Source: Hofstenia miamia
Lineage: Eukaryota > Xenacoelomorpha > Acoela
Reading direction: 5' to 3'
Assembly: GCA_004352715.1 (NCBI GenBank)
Contig: SCFE01000064.1
Coordinates: 665,537-729,536, forward strand
DNA: 64,000 nt
Below are positions 44,061-55,321 of this stretch, one piece after another. Numbering within the stretch: the first letter of the stretch is position 1; the number at the start of each line of letters is the position of its first letter. The translations under genes and the position numbers were made by a program. A model generated the notes under the pieces. That model did no database searches. It was not told the origin of the DNA and saw only the letters and a list, made by a program, of their open reading frames with translations.

Positions 44061-45221
44061 TGTAACATCCTCTACCAGGCCTTTAGCACTGTGTATTATT
44101 GCTAATAATTATCACTTGATTAACAGTGGGTGAGGATTTACTAATTTAATAAACTGCTGGATGTTTCCTCTTTGCTTAACTAGTTACGTTAACTGAGTAT
44201 TAATCATTGCTGTTTAGGTGACAAAGCCATGCAGTGTTTTCTGATTGACTAACTGTGGGCCACTGCCTGAAGCAGATCTCCACACAACAGTTCTCCTCCT
44301 TCATTAGTGATTGACCAAGTTCATTGCACCATCTCAGCTCAATGAGAATTAATTATGTGTACCTTACATTAGCTCAGTGCATGCACTCATGTCAAGACAC
44401 TACTGACTTAAACTCAATTTTGTAAAGTGTATTCTAGAATGAATAAATAAAGTAACAGGGCATTGACACTAGCTGCATTAATTTAATATCAAATCAACCA
44501 TTACCATAAAAACTATTGGCTTTAATAATTATTTAATATGTTGCAGCTTCCTACACTTACATTTAATAACAATACATGTAAAGTCATTTATTCAGTCAAT
44601 TATTGTCAAGTCTCCTATGTTTAGTAATGTAGATATAATCCTAATTGTTGGCTATCCAGCCATTTCATGAATCTGTTATAATGTACATGTAGTGATCAAT
44701 AGTCAGACTAAGCAAGAATCGAAAAACTCCCTATCCATAACTTAAGTGTGGTTTTGTGACTGGCACAAGGACCCTTTGAATTGCTCCCGTGATGGAATCC
44801 AGCCACTACTTGACACAACTTGCTTAGTTGAACATTTTATTAAATATCAAACCAGATAAATGAAGAATAGAAATTGAAGTAAACTCCAAAGAATTTATTG
44901 TTCATTAAATTCCATTTAAATACTAGGCTATTTATTTAAAAAGTTCCAAGTACCTGCTGATTTCAAATTTTGAATTAATCTTCTGCCAATATGGCTGTTC
45001 TGACATAAACATAACTTTGCTTGTTACAATTTGTCTAATTTTCTTTAATCAGCTACACTGTATTTCTCATAATGAGCAATATTGTAACTTAGTTGCATAA
45101 TACAAATGAATAAGATATTTAACTAAATTTTTACAATCACTTTTGATCATATTTAGTCACTATTAATCTTTCAACACTTTTCCTTTCTAGTTTGCAGCTT
45201 ATTCCTTTGGATGATGCTACA
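44061..45221 (-). mobile_element. LTR1, full length (1161 bp)
   Basis: From TGTAACATCC to GATGATGCTACA (plus view). It is the longest LTR1 in the window and contains the segments separately missing from 5509-5915 and 15419-16159. On the right it is followed by GAAGGAAGAGG, which is LTR2 interior, so it is inserted in an LTR2. Confidence 0.85.
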
Positions 45222-45549
45222 GAAGGAAGAGGAATTTATTGTGCACTTTGCTACAGTGTTCTCAGATATTTATGACAAAAATTGTATATTATTACCTAGA
45301 TACTGTTTACAGTTTCAAACACAATTTCCCTTGCAAAGTTAAAACAAGCAATCACATGTACTTTGAACTGAGGGGACAAATAATATTTCTATCAAATAAC
45401 TACACTTAAAAATGTGAACAAATTGAATTAAAGAAATTGATACAAATTGATAGCACCTAATCATCAAATAAGGACGTCAAAAAGATGTAACACTATTTTC
45501 AGAGTGCCAAATAATAAAATCAAAAAATAGCACCCTAAGTTACTCTACA
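45222..45549 (-). mobile_element. LTR2 remainder to the right of the LTR1 insertion
   Basis: It matches 46556-46883 at about 96% by eye and ends at the LTR2 start (TGTAGAGTAA on the minus strand). The left part of this LTR2 is not on the other side of the LTR1 in this scaffold. Confidence 0.8.
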
Positions 45550-45782
45550 GTAGTTCTCTGACTTGATGCAGCAGATAGGGGGTGTGAGTGACAGCATTTT
45601 TAGACTGTAGTAAAACCAATGTGTGTAACACTAACTCTTCAGGTATTGTGGATTGTAAATTCAATATTTCAGATGGAGTATGTTCAGTGCCCAAAATTGA
45701 TCCCTCTGTAAATTAGCTACCTGAGGTGTACCATAGGTAGGAACTCAGTGAGTTTGAGTGATCACTTGAAGCAGCTCTGCTC
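45550..45782 (-). repeat. pol-tail sequence identical to 46884-47116
   Basis: 233 bp read as identical to the sequence that follows the second LTR2 copy, then a 3-N join (45783-45785). Presumed allelic or overlapping contigs. Confidence 0.8.
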
Positions 45783-45785
45783 NNN

Positions 45786-45901
45786 TAGAAACAGTAACAG
45801 CTCTGCACTCTGTTACAATCACCAGGCAAAAGTGGATGACCACTTTGGTAACTTCAACAGGATAGAGTAGAGAGTTAAACTGACACCCTAATTTGTCCAG
45901 C
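45786..45901 (-). mobile_element. family-2-type untranslated leader
   Basis: The minus strand gives GGACAAATTAGGGTGTCAG and CTGGTGATTGTAACAGAGTG, the same as the leader at 51230-51380 and the start of 26459 and 32703. Confidence 0.75.
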
Positions 45902-45919
45902 ATCACATCAGGGTCACCA
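45902..45919 (-). promoter_or_regulatory. primer-binding site, family 2 (third copy)
   Basis: On the minus strand TGGTGACCCTGATGTGAT directly follows LTR2. Confidence 0.65.
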
Positions 45920-46883
45920 TGTAGAATTGTGGGGAAGCTCTGGCTACTGTAGCAGTACTGAGAAACACAAGATTTAAGATCAAAGGTTGCAAAGTTTACA
46001 TAGCAGAGAGCAACCCACATTCCAACAAAAGAAAGAAACATTGGTGGTTCACTGATTTTGCTAAAAAAACCAGAAATTCCAAAGAAAACTCCAGCAGTGA
46101 CCAATTCACACATCATCATGCCAAAGCCATATCCATGAATCCATCCTTACTCACCAAGGTGCTAATTGTGTGTCTCAAGTAGTAATTTCTAGCCCAATAA
46201 ACAATTTATCTCAGAGTTCTATTATCTCAGCTCAGGTAAATAAACAATAACCAAAAGGGAAGTAATTGCTGTGCATTCACATTCACCAATGGCATAGTAT
46301 ATTTGCAGTGTGTTAATAATATGTGCATGTACAAATCAATCAAATAAAAGTTGATATTCCCTACATGTAATTGTAACCTAAAGTGACAACAATTCAGGCT
46401 GTCACCATTAAGGAGCTATTTGTCACCCCAGACCCAGTGCAGTTTCCTCCCAAATTGTCGCCAGATCTTAAGCAATAGTTATCCTAACCAAATCTTTGAT
46501 GATAAATCTAAAGAGGGTTACTAGATAATAAAAGCAGAAAAGATCAAACACAGTTGAAGGAAGATGAATTTATTGTGCACTTTGCTACAGTGTTTTCAGA
46601 TATTTATGACAAAAATTGTATATTATTACCTAGATACTGTTTACAGTTTCAAACACTATTTCCCTCTCAAAGTTAAAACAAGCAATCACACATACTTTCA
46701 ACTGAGGAGACAAATAATATTTCTATCAAATAACTACACTTGAAAATGAGAACAAATTGAATTAAAGAAATTGATACAAATTGATAGCACCTAATCATCA
46801 AATAAGGATGTCAAAAAGGCATAACACTATTTTCAGAGTGCCAAATAATAAAATCAAAAAATAGCACCCTAAGTTACTCTACA
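45920..46883 (-). mobile_element. LTR2, complete, minus orientation (964 bp)
   Basis: The longest complete LTR2. It begins TGTAGAGTAACTTAGGG (46883) and ends CACAATTCTACA (45920). It is an uninterrupted version at the GAAG site (near 46556) used by LTR1 elsewhere. A pol tail lies upstream and a PBS plus leader downstream, so internal sequence is present on both sides. Confidence 0.85.
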
Positions 46884-48340
46884 GTAGTTCTCTGACTTGA
46901 TGCAGCAGATAGGGGGTGTGAGTGACAGCATTTTTAGACTGTAGTAAAACCAATGTGTGTAACACTAACTCTTCAGGTATTGTGGATTGTAAATTCAATA
47001 TTTCAGATGGAGTATGTTCAGTGCCCAAAATTGATCCCTCTGTAAATTAGCTACCTGAGGTGTACCATAGGTAGGAACTCAGTGAGTTTGAGTGATCACT
47101 TGAAGCAGCTCTGCTCTCCATGCACCAACATGTATGCCTGTTGCATGTGATTGGGTCACTGCTTCTGTACTAGTAACATAGTTTCTACAAACATCTAACC
47201 TGTATGTCAGATGTGAGGGTGGACTCCTAGTATTGTGTGTGTGTCTAACTCAAAATTTGTGCTTGGATAGCTGGTCTGAAATTTAACTGTTGCTGCTGGA
47301 GTTTTGAGATAGGACTGGAACAATAGGTTGCTAACTTCTTTGTTTGCTTGCTATCTGATGTTTGCACAGGTGTAAATGAGTAGACTTTATCTCCTCCATT
47401 GTATGGTTCTCTGTACAGCTGTTTGTTGTAATTTCATACTTGCAGACTGTGCTATTCTTGTTATACATGTGAATTGTCTCATGAATTTCTTGCAGCTCTG
47501 TTCTGAGATTAATAATGTAATCATTTGTTGCTGTTGTTTTGTAATTTGATTTAGCAATATTAGTAACATAGCAGCTTTATGAATGATGTCATTCTACAGA
47601 TGTGTTGTAGCAGTATTCTATGTGTGGTTGAATAATTCACCAATACTTCCCTTTGATACATGTTGTAGCAATGCATATCAGTTTGATTAAGGTTATAATT
47701 AGATATTCAACTATACCATTACTTTGCTGGAGTACAGTGTTGCATGTTCTTGAAAGATTTCAAGTTGCTGATGTAGCTAATGAGTTTGTGAACATTTAAA
47801 CTGTGTTCTGTGATATTTGCAATAGTGGACTTTGGTCCAAAACAAAATATCCATATGTGGAGGAGAGCTTTTGCTATTGTGACCCCATTTGGTCATTAAT
47901 ATGAACCATTCTTGCATGTTTAGTGAGATTATTGACTATGACAAGGATGTATTGATAATCTTTGTTGTCCTTGGATAGTTTTCTACAATTTCATCTAGAG
48001 CAGATGATGTGATTTTTTGAAGTTCAGTGTGCTGGGTGGGGAAGTCAGATGTGTTGCATAAGATTGTGGAGTGTGTTAAGGGTACAATTTGTTTGTATCA
48101 CTTCCTGTGTGACCTCTTTCATTGAATTTTCTAGCTATACATCATTTATAATACTCAGGAAGCACAATGTGGTTTTGTTTTTTACCTATGAAAAATAGAA
48201 AGCCATTAGCAGTTGGTTCCCACTTGTAATTATTGAGATATTTGGACAAGGTATTGCTTAAATTTGATTTTTTGATCTTTAATCTTATTTATTATTTGTA
48301 ATAGCTGTTTGTCATTTCTTTATTTAATGATTTTTTTCAG
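46884..48340 (-). pseudogene. integrase and C-terminal tail of the third lineage
   Basis: Fragments include a V-x-T-P-x-x-T-S-D block near 47370 and a Gln-rich helix (47569-47387). The pol frame tail then holds TEHTPSEILNLQSTIPEELV and ends with a stop at the LTR2 start. Core integrase residues around 47700-48100 are obscured by stops (a K-Y-x-x-I-L-V-I-V-N-N-L-T-K-like reading near 47940). The assignment rests on order and on C-terminal similarity to family-1 integrase. Confidence 0.5.
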
Positions 48341-48479
48341 TGATTTTTTCTTTTAAAAGGATGTCTAATATTGGGTGGCCTTGACAGTTTGTGTTAACTT
48401 CCAGAATGTATGCTTGTTTAGAGATTAAAGGCTCAGATTTTGTCTTGTTGTGATGGTGTTGTGGAAGGGCTGTCATCAG

Positions 48480-49785
48480 ATTCACCATTGGTGTGCTATT
48501 TATCTTTCTGTTGAATTATTGTGAAATTAAAGTTGGTCAAATACTCTATTCAATGTGCAATAATGTTGGAGTGATCAACAACTTATGTTTGAATTTTCAG
48601 TGTGTAGAGAGAAGTGGGATTGACCTAATAATAAATAGTAGAATTTTTTGAGACTTTCTATTAGAGAAAACATTTCAATTTTCATAGAACCATAATTTAG
48701 CTTAGTTGGTCAAAGTTTTCAGCTAAAAAACTGAATGGGTGTTTCTATGCCATCAATGATTTGGCTCAGAGCAGCACCAATTGGTACAGAACTAGCATAA
48801 CAGTCTACTGTAAACTCTTTGGAAAATCATGTGTATTTAGACTGGGTTCTGTTCATTTTGGTGCTTCCATTTCCATTCAAATGGTGTTTTTGAATTTAGG
48901 AAGTTTGACATGTTTATTGTTTTAATGGATATGTTCAGGATAAAGGCTTGGTAATACTTCAAGAAGCTGAGAATGCATTGGATGTCTTTTTTGTTGTTAG
49001 GTGGTGTCATTTTATCTATTTTGTCACAAGCATCCTCTTTCAAACTAATCCTTCCTTTCTGAATCCTACCAAGAAATATTACAGATGGCTGTAGGATTAT
49101 TCAATTTGTCCATTGACATTAAAGCCAGATGTTTTAAGTAAATGAAGTATCTTGTCTAATTTCATCATGTGTTCTTGAGTTGTTTTTGATGCAACAAGAA
49201 TATTATCAATATATGCAGTGATACCTTTGTCTAATTTGTTATTATTTTGAAGTACTTTGTTACATAGCACTGAAACATAGCAGTGGTATTGCATAGCCTG
49301 AAGGCCATATAGAGCCATTTGAACAATCTATAAGGATGATGAAAGCTGTCTTTTCAATGTTGGTTATGTGCATTGGTACCTGTCAGTGTGCTTTACAAAG
49401 GTCAGGGATAGTAAAGTATGAGTTCTGGCATGTGGTATATAAGATCTCATCAATGCATGGTAAAAAAATACTCATTCTTTTTTTTTGATGTTCAAATTAC
49501 AAAAATCTATACACAAATGTTATTTATCTGTTTTTGGATGAAAATGGTTGGTAAATCATATGGGCTTTTAGAAGGTTGGATCAGAGCAGCAAAAACTTTG
49601 ATGTTATCTGGTGTTATGGTAATTAACCTGCTGCTCTTATTAAGAATTACTGTGGTGGCTTTGTTATCATGACAGTTTAAAATGGAGGCTAGTATCACCA
49701 CTTTTTTGGCATTCATCCCTTGCTGATTGTTTATTACAATGTAGGAGCATAGTGGCTGTTTTGATTCTAGCATAACCAAGCACAA
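48480..49785 (-). pseudogene. reverse transcriptase/RNase H of the third lineage
   Basis: 49785-49507 has SPYDLPTIFIQKQ, the N-terminal RT motif. 49318-49097 has ALYGLQAMQYHCYVSVLCNK and the active-site box ITAYIDNILVASK, Y-I-D-N instead of Y-x-D-D, so catalytically dead. 49043-48837 has NNKKDIQCILSFLKYYQAFI (connection motif). RNase H remnants follow (DCYASSVPIG-like near 48800). Several stops. Confidence 0.75.
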
Positions 49786-49786
49786 G

Positions 49787-50281
49787 CTAAAAGGCTCTAT
49801 TTTGATGGTTTCTACAGGATGTTCTGCTTATCAACAGTTTGAAGATGAGTGGCAATGTCTTTGTTGCTGGGTTGATCATCAATGTTTTGACCATAATGTT
49901 GATTATGCAGTGGGCTTTTTTAAGAAAGTCCTTTCCTAATATTAACTTGTATGATAAGGTGTGGTTCATTGTCTCCATGATTATAGTGTTGTGGCTGATT
50001 GTAAATTCAAAATAATTAATGACGCCTTTTGTGTCAAGATAATCACCTGAGGCATTGATTTTAATGTGAAATCTATTTATGCTGATTTTATTTACACAGG
50101 TGTCAACAATTATAGATACTGAGGCTCTATGTGGTTTGTATGATGATTCCATTAAAGGTTTCAGAGATGGTGTTCTTATTCAAATTCATAGTTACAAGAA
50201 CTTTTCCTACACAGCTGAGAGTCAGTGCTCTTAGTGGTTTAAACCCTCTTCAGATTCAAAGATGTCACTATCATCAGTATA
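49787..50281 (-). pseudogene. protease of the third lineage
   Basis: 50152-49787 holds ASVSIIVDTCVNKI, aligned with the G-A-x-x-S-I-I part after the catalytic D-T-G (the triplet itself lies at the broken upstream end), and KLILGKDFLKKAHCIIN, the I-L-G-x-D-F-L motif. Gag is absent; the sequence is cut by LTR2 at 50283. Confidence 0.7.
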
Positions 50282-50282
50282 A

Positions 50283-51208
50283 TGTAGAGTCACTCAGGGC
50301 CTTATTTTTATTATTTTCAGCACTCTGGAATAGTGTTATGTCTTTTTGACATTTGGATTCTTTTTGATTTGCTGCTACCTTATTTGTATCAATTTCTTTT
50401 AATCAATTTTGGAATTTCAAGTGTAGTTCATTCAATAGTGTTAGTTATTGTCCCCTTGATTTAAATTATGTGTGATTGCTCATTTAACTTTGCGAGGAAA
50501 ACTGTGCTTGAAATTGTAATTAATATCTGAGTCAATGTATCAAAACACACAATTAATTTGGCTTCCTTCTACTGTGTTTGATCTTTGCAATTACTTATTT
50601 ATTAACCCCTTTTAGATTTTGTTGATCAAAGCTTTGTTAATGATAATTATTGTGTAAGATCCAGCAATAATTTGGGAGGAAACTGCATCAGGTCTAGGGT
50701 GGCAAATAGCCCTTTAACAGTGACAGCCTGAATCATGGCTGCTTTAGTTTACAGATATGTGTAGGGAATAACATCCTTTATTCAATTTGTTTGTACATTC
50801 ACTTAAAATTACACCTTGCAAATATACTATGCCATTGGTGAACATGATTGCACAGCAATTATGTGCCCATTATTTACTATTAGTTTACATGAGCTGAGAT
50901 AAGAGAACTCTGAGATAAATTGTTTATTGAGCTAGAAATTACAACTAGAGACATACAATTAGCACCTTGGTGAGTAGGGATGGCTTCAAAGGTTTGGCTT
51001 CAGCATAATGCTGTGTGAGTTGGTCACTGCTGGAGTTCTTTTTGGAATGGAATTTCTTTGTTTGTTAGAAAGATCAGTGAAACACCAATGTAATTGGTTT
51101 GTTGGAATGCAGGTCACTCTCTGCTATGGTAGACTTTGCAACCTTTGATCTAAACTCTTGAGTTACCCAGTACCACTAGAGTAACCAGAGCTCTCCTGTG
51201 ATTCTACA
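50283..51208 (+). mobile_element. LTR2, 5' LTR of the plus-strand family-2 element (926 bp)
   Basis: TGTAGAGTCACTCAGGG to GTGATTCTACA, followed by PBS, leader and gag in the expected order. Confidence 0.9.
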
Positions 51209-51226
51209 TGGCGACCCTGACGTGAT
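51209..51226 (+). promoter_or_regulatory. primer-binding site, family 2 (best copy)
   Basis: TGGCGACCCTGACGTGAT. The complement fits the 3' end of an animal tRNA-Trp, with CCA added, over most of 18 nt (from memory; inferred). Confidence 0.65.
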
Positions 51227-51746
51227 GATGGACAAATTAGGGTGTCAGTTAAACTTTCTACTCTATTCTGTTGAAGTGTGCAGGCAAATCAATGCCTGGA
51301 GATGAACTCTGATCACAAAGCTTCTGTACATAACATCTAATTTTTTGCCTGGTGATTGTGACATAGTGCTGAGCTGTTACTGTTTCTATATTGTACTTGG
51401 ATTTGTTCTTTCTCTTTGGTGTGAGCCAGCCAGGATAGTTGTTTCGCTTGGCTGTGAATCAACTTCACTACCAATCAATGCATAACTTTGCCTCTTACAT
51501 TATTTTCACTGTGGTTCTGTGCTTTTGGAGCCATCACTGAGTGCCAGATGTTATTCTTACTTGTTTTGGTTGTTACTTGGTTGTAGTCTCATTCTTCTAG
51601 AATTTGGATTTAACACCATACTCTACACTGTGCTGTTACTGTTATTAGCTTTTTGTTTTTCTTGAAACCTGGTTGGAATCCCTCTGAGATTGTTGGAATT
51701 GCTTTCTGAATTTTCTTGCTACTTTTCTTACTGTTTCTTTTGCTAA
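51227..51746 (+). other. family-2 untranslated leader (about 520 bp)
   Basis: No ORF. It is shared with 26459-26831 and 32703-33075. An SD/packaging-type signal is not identifiable by eye. Confidence 0.6.
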
Positions 51747-53274
51747 ATGGAATTTAGAGTTTTTTCTCATAATGGGAATAATGGGACTCCCACTCAGGGT
51801 CTCCCCAGTGTGAGTGTTAGCAGCCCAAATGGTGCTCTTCACACCAGTTCTATTGCTTCCCCTTTGTTGTTTGATCCCTACTTTATTCACCCACAGATGC
51901 CACCAGCTCAGAACCCTCAGAATTATGAAATTGATAAACTTTATGCTGCCTTGGCCAAAGAAACTAGTTGATGCCTTGCTTGTGAGCAACACTTAGATTC
52001 ACTTCAAGCTGAAATTCAAAAGTGTGCCTGAGACACCTAACTGAGGGAATGTTGTTTCATTGATTTGATTAGCACTCTGGAGATTCAACTTCAGACTTTG
52101 GCAATGCCTTTGCCAACATCTCTGCTGCGCCAGAGCAGCCTGCCTAATTCATTACCTCCCCAGCCAAGCCCTTCCAAGTATATCACTCACAGTGTTCTGC
52201 AAGGTGCATTGGACCAAATTTCGAAATGATTACTGCCTGCCTTCTGAGCAGCCCCATCATCTCTACTTCCATGCCAATTACTTCTTTTACAAATGGAGAG
52301 CCTACCTTTACACTGTTGGTTCTGACTCAGCCTCCTAAGCTAACAACAATTGCCACTCCTATTCCAACTGTGTTGAGTGTGACTGTTTTGCCTACAGCAC
52401 CCACAAGTAACAGTGTTACCCTTACTGGTGTGACTCCATCTACTCCACCACAGCCATGCAACCTTTCCATGTCTGCCTTCAAGAGTGGCCCTCACTTTAC
52501 ACAATCTATTTTACCTATGACTGCTGCTGGAGCTGATACTGCTAATTTATTCAACTGCCATTCAATATTACCTAAATTTAACAGAAAGATTGATGAGATC
52601 TCTCAATCTTTTGAAGAGTGGTTTTTTCTCTTTGAACTAACCATGTGGCTGTACAAAGCCACCCAAGATGCTGCTGTCACTCAATTTCCCACCTACTTCC
52701 AAGGTATCATGTACAATCAGTACATGATCTTGGATAGGGATGTGAAAACTAGTTATCTGCTTCTCATCAGATATTTCAAGGACCATTATAAGGTGATGAT
52801 GTTCACACATACATCACTCAAGTTGAAGGGCTGTTTCATTTAAGCAAGCTCATGCCTGAGTACTCAAAGTATGACCTCTTTTCATATATCTGCAGAGGCT
52901 TCCTGCCTAACATCCAATGTCACCTTGAGCTCAAGTACAACCCCAAGGATGATCTTGGTGTAATCATCTGTAAAGCCATCAGCATCATCTATATGCTGCA
53001 TAATACAACTCACATTGATAAAGACACCAGAGACCTTAGAGCTGGTTCTTCTTCACCAAAGCCTCCTGCTTCCTCAATTACCATTGCTTCTACTGTAAAG
53101 ATAGAAATTGAGCATACTGGCCATTTCCATTGCAGTCAGAGAAGGCACACTAAATCTCAGTGCCAAGCAGTTATCTACCTAGTTGCTGATGGTGAAGAAT
53201 TTATCATCAAAGAACCTGGGAATCAGGAATGTTCTCCTGAGTCACCTGTTGGCTTAGCTACCCAGTCAAACTAG
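51747..53274 (+). pseudogene. gag: family-2 gag
   Basis: ATG at 51747 (MEFRVFSHNG). The first block runs to 51971, then there is a broken stretch. 52226-52843 holds the Thr/Pro-rich linker and capsid start (SILPKFNRKIDEISQSFEEW, FPTYFQGIMYNQYMILD). 52852-53274 holds EYSKYDLFSYICRGFLPNI, equivalent to family-1 KYDLFLHICKGMPNNI. A degraded zinc knuckle follows (GHFHCSQRRHTKSQCQ; the first Cys pair is damaged), ending in QSN-stop. No long coiled coil. Frameshifts near 51975 and 52845. Confidence 0.8.
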
Positions 53275-53690
53275 TTGGAGTGCTGCCTCCTAGAAAACAT
53301 GCACACAAAGTTTTAGTCATCACATCACTGTTGCATATTAACATAATCCCAGTCAATATAAATGGATCTCTGGTGAATGTTACCATCAATACCAGGGCCT
53401 CAGTCTCAATCATTAGTGATTCTTGTTGTTCCAAGTTGTGCTTGTTGCAAGACGACCTTCTTCCATCCAACATGTGTCTGCTGGATGCCTCTGGAATTTC
53501 CTTTTTGCTCAAAGGTCATATACCAAGCTTAGAGTTACAGATTCAGCAGGAACTTTTTATTGTGGATTTAATTGTCATTGATACATGCAGTCAACCACTT
53601 CCATATGATATAATTTTGGGAAACAACTTTCTTGAACAGAATTCCTGTATTATTGATTATGGTAATAATACCATTTCCATTAGAGAGAGT
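52439..53690 (+). repeat. first copy of a 1252-bp direct duplication
   Basis: Identical as far as I can read to 53692-54943, separated only by one N (53691). The same ORFs recur at an offset of exactly 1253. Probably an unmerged contig overlap. Confidence 0.9.
53280..53690 (+). pseudogene. family-2 protease, first copy (cut by the N join)
   Basis: Same sequence as 54533-54943: VTINTRASVSII, where D-T-G has become N-T-R, and ILGNNFLEQNSCIIDY. It ends at the N. Confidence 0.7.
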
Positions 53691-53691
53691 N

Positions 53692-54943
53692 TCTACTCCA
53701 CCACAGCCATGCAACCTTTCCATGTCTGCCTTCAAGAGTGGCCCTCACTTTACACAATCTATTTTACCTATGACTGCTGCTGGAGCTGATACTGCTAATT
53801 TATTCAACTGCCATTCAATATTACCTAAATTTAACAGAAAGATTGATGAGATCTCTCAATCTTTTGAAGAGTGGTTTTTTCTCTTTGAACTAACCATGTG
53901 GCTGTACAAAGCCACCCAAGATGCTGCTGTCACTCAATTTCCCACCTACTTCCAAGGTATCATGTACAATCAGTACATGATCTTGGATAGGGATGTGAAA
54001 ACTAGTTATCTGCTTCTCATCAGATATTTCAAGGACCATTATAAGGTGATGATGTTCACACATACATCACTCAAGTTGAAGGGCTGTTTCATTTAAGCAA
54101 GCTCATGCCTGAGTACTCAAAGTATGACCTCTTTTCATATATCTGCAGAGGCTTCCTGCCTAACATCCAATGTCACCTTGAGCTCAAGTACAACCCCAAG
54201 GATGATCTTGGTGTAATCATCTGTAAAGCCATCAGCATCATCTATATGCTGCATAATACAACTCACATTGATAAAGACACCAGAGACCTTAGAGCTGGTT
54301 CTTCTTCACCAAAGCCTCCTGCTTCCTCAATTACCATTGCTTCTACTGTAAAGATAGAAATTGAGCATACTGGCCATTTCCATTGCAGTCAGAGAAGGCA
54401 CACTAAATCTCAGTGCCAAGCAGTTATCTACCTAGTTGCTGATGGTGAAGAATTTATCATCAAAGAACCTGGGAATCAGGAATGTTCTCCTGAGTCACCT
54501 GTTGGCTTAGCTACCCAGTCAAACTAGTTGGAGTGCTGCCTCCTAGAAAACATGCACACAAAGTTTTAGTCATCACATCACTGTTGCATATTAACATAAT
54601 CCCAGTCAATATAAATGGATCTCTGGTGAATGTTACCATCAATACCAGGGCCTCAGTCTCAATCATTAGTGATTCTTGTTGTTCCAAGTTGTGCTTGTTG
54701 CAAGACGACCTTCTTCCATCCAACATGTGTCTGCTGGATGCCTCTGGAATTTCCTTTTTGCTCAAAGGTCATATACCAAGCTTAGAGTTACAGATTCAGC
54801 AGGAACTTTTTATTGTGGATTTAATTGTCATTGATACATGCAGTCAACCACTTCCATATGATATAATTTTGGGAAACAACTTTCTTGAACAGAATTCCTG
54901 TATTATTGATTATGGTAATAATACCATTTCCATTAGAGAGAGT
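53692..54943 (+). repeat. second copy of the 1252-bp duplication
   Basis: Gag capsid-to-knuckle (53692-54527) and the start of protease repeated, then continuing uniquely after 54943. Confidence 0.9.
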
Positions 54944-55321
54944 GAACATTGGCAGGAGCTTACCACTGTCCCTAGCCAAGATATGTCCTTGAGTTTTTCA
55001 GAGCATGTGATCATGGAGCCTCATCATTGGCAACGTGCCCCTGTTACCACTGATTCTGATTTTACCAGAGACATCATGATCTCTGGATTCAAGGGAAAAC
55101 ACTACTGTGCAATTAACTTTTCACCTGATCTCTGTCTTGTCTCAAAAGGAAAGACATGTGTTACCATTCTAAAGAGTTCTGATTCTCTAATCAAAATAGA
55201 GCTGTCTCAGTTGAGGCTGGTTGCAATTCAAAGTAATTTCTATATCTCATTATTGTATTCCTTTCTGGCTTATAAAAGAAAATGCATTCACCTTTACAGA
55301 ATATCTTACAAATTTGATTAA
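54533..55321 (+). pseudogene. family-2 protease and C-terminal extension
   Basis: Open for 262 codons, starting in the -1 frame just after the gag stop. The catalytic triplet in VTINTRASVSII is N-T-R rather than D-T-G, so it is inactive. ILGNNFLEQNSCIIDY is the retropepsin C-terminal motif. The extension after it has no recognised domain and ends in unrelated AT-rich sequence; RT, RNase H and integrase are absent. Confidence 0.8.

Larger units (their letters stand above)
46884..50281 (-). mobile_element. third Ty3/gypsy lineage, pro-pol only, no ORF-X
   Basis: Minus-strand order is protease, RT, RNase H, integrase, then an open tail reaching LTR2 directly. No polypurine tract or ORF-X is visible. 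It is truncated upstream at 50281 by a plus-strand LTR2. It is more decayed than family 1, and too diverged to be the source of the family-2 gag next to it. Confidence 0.7.
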
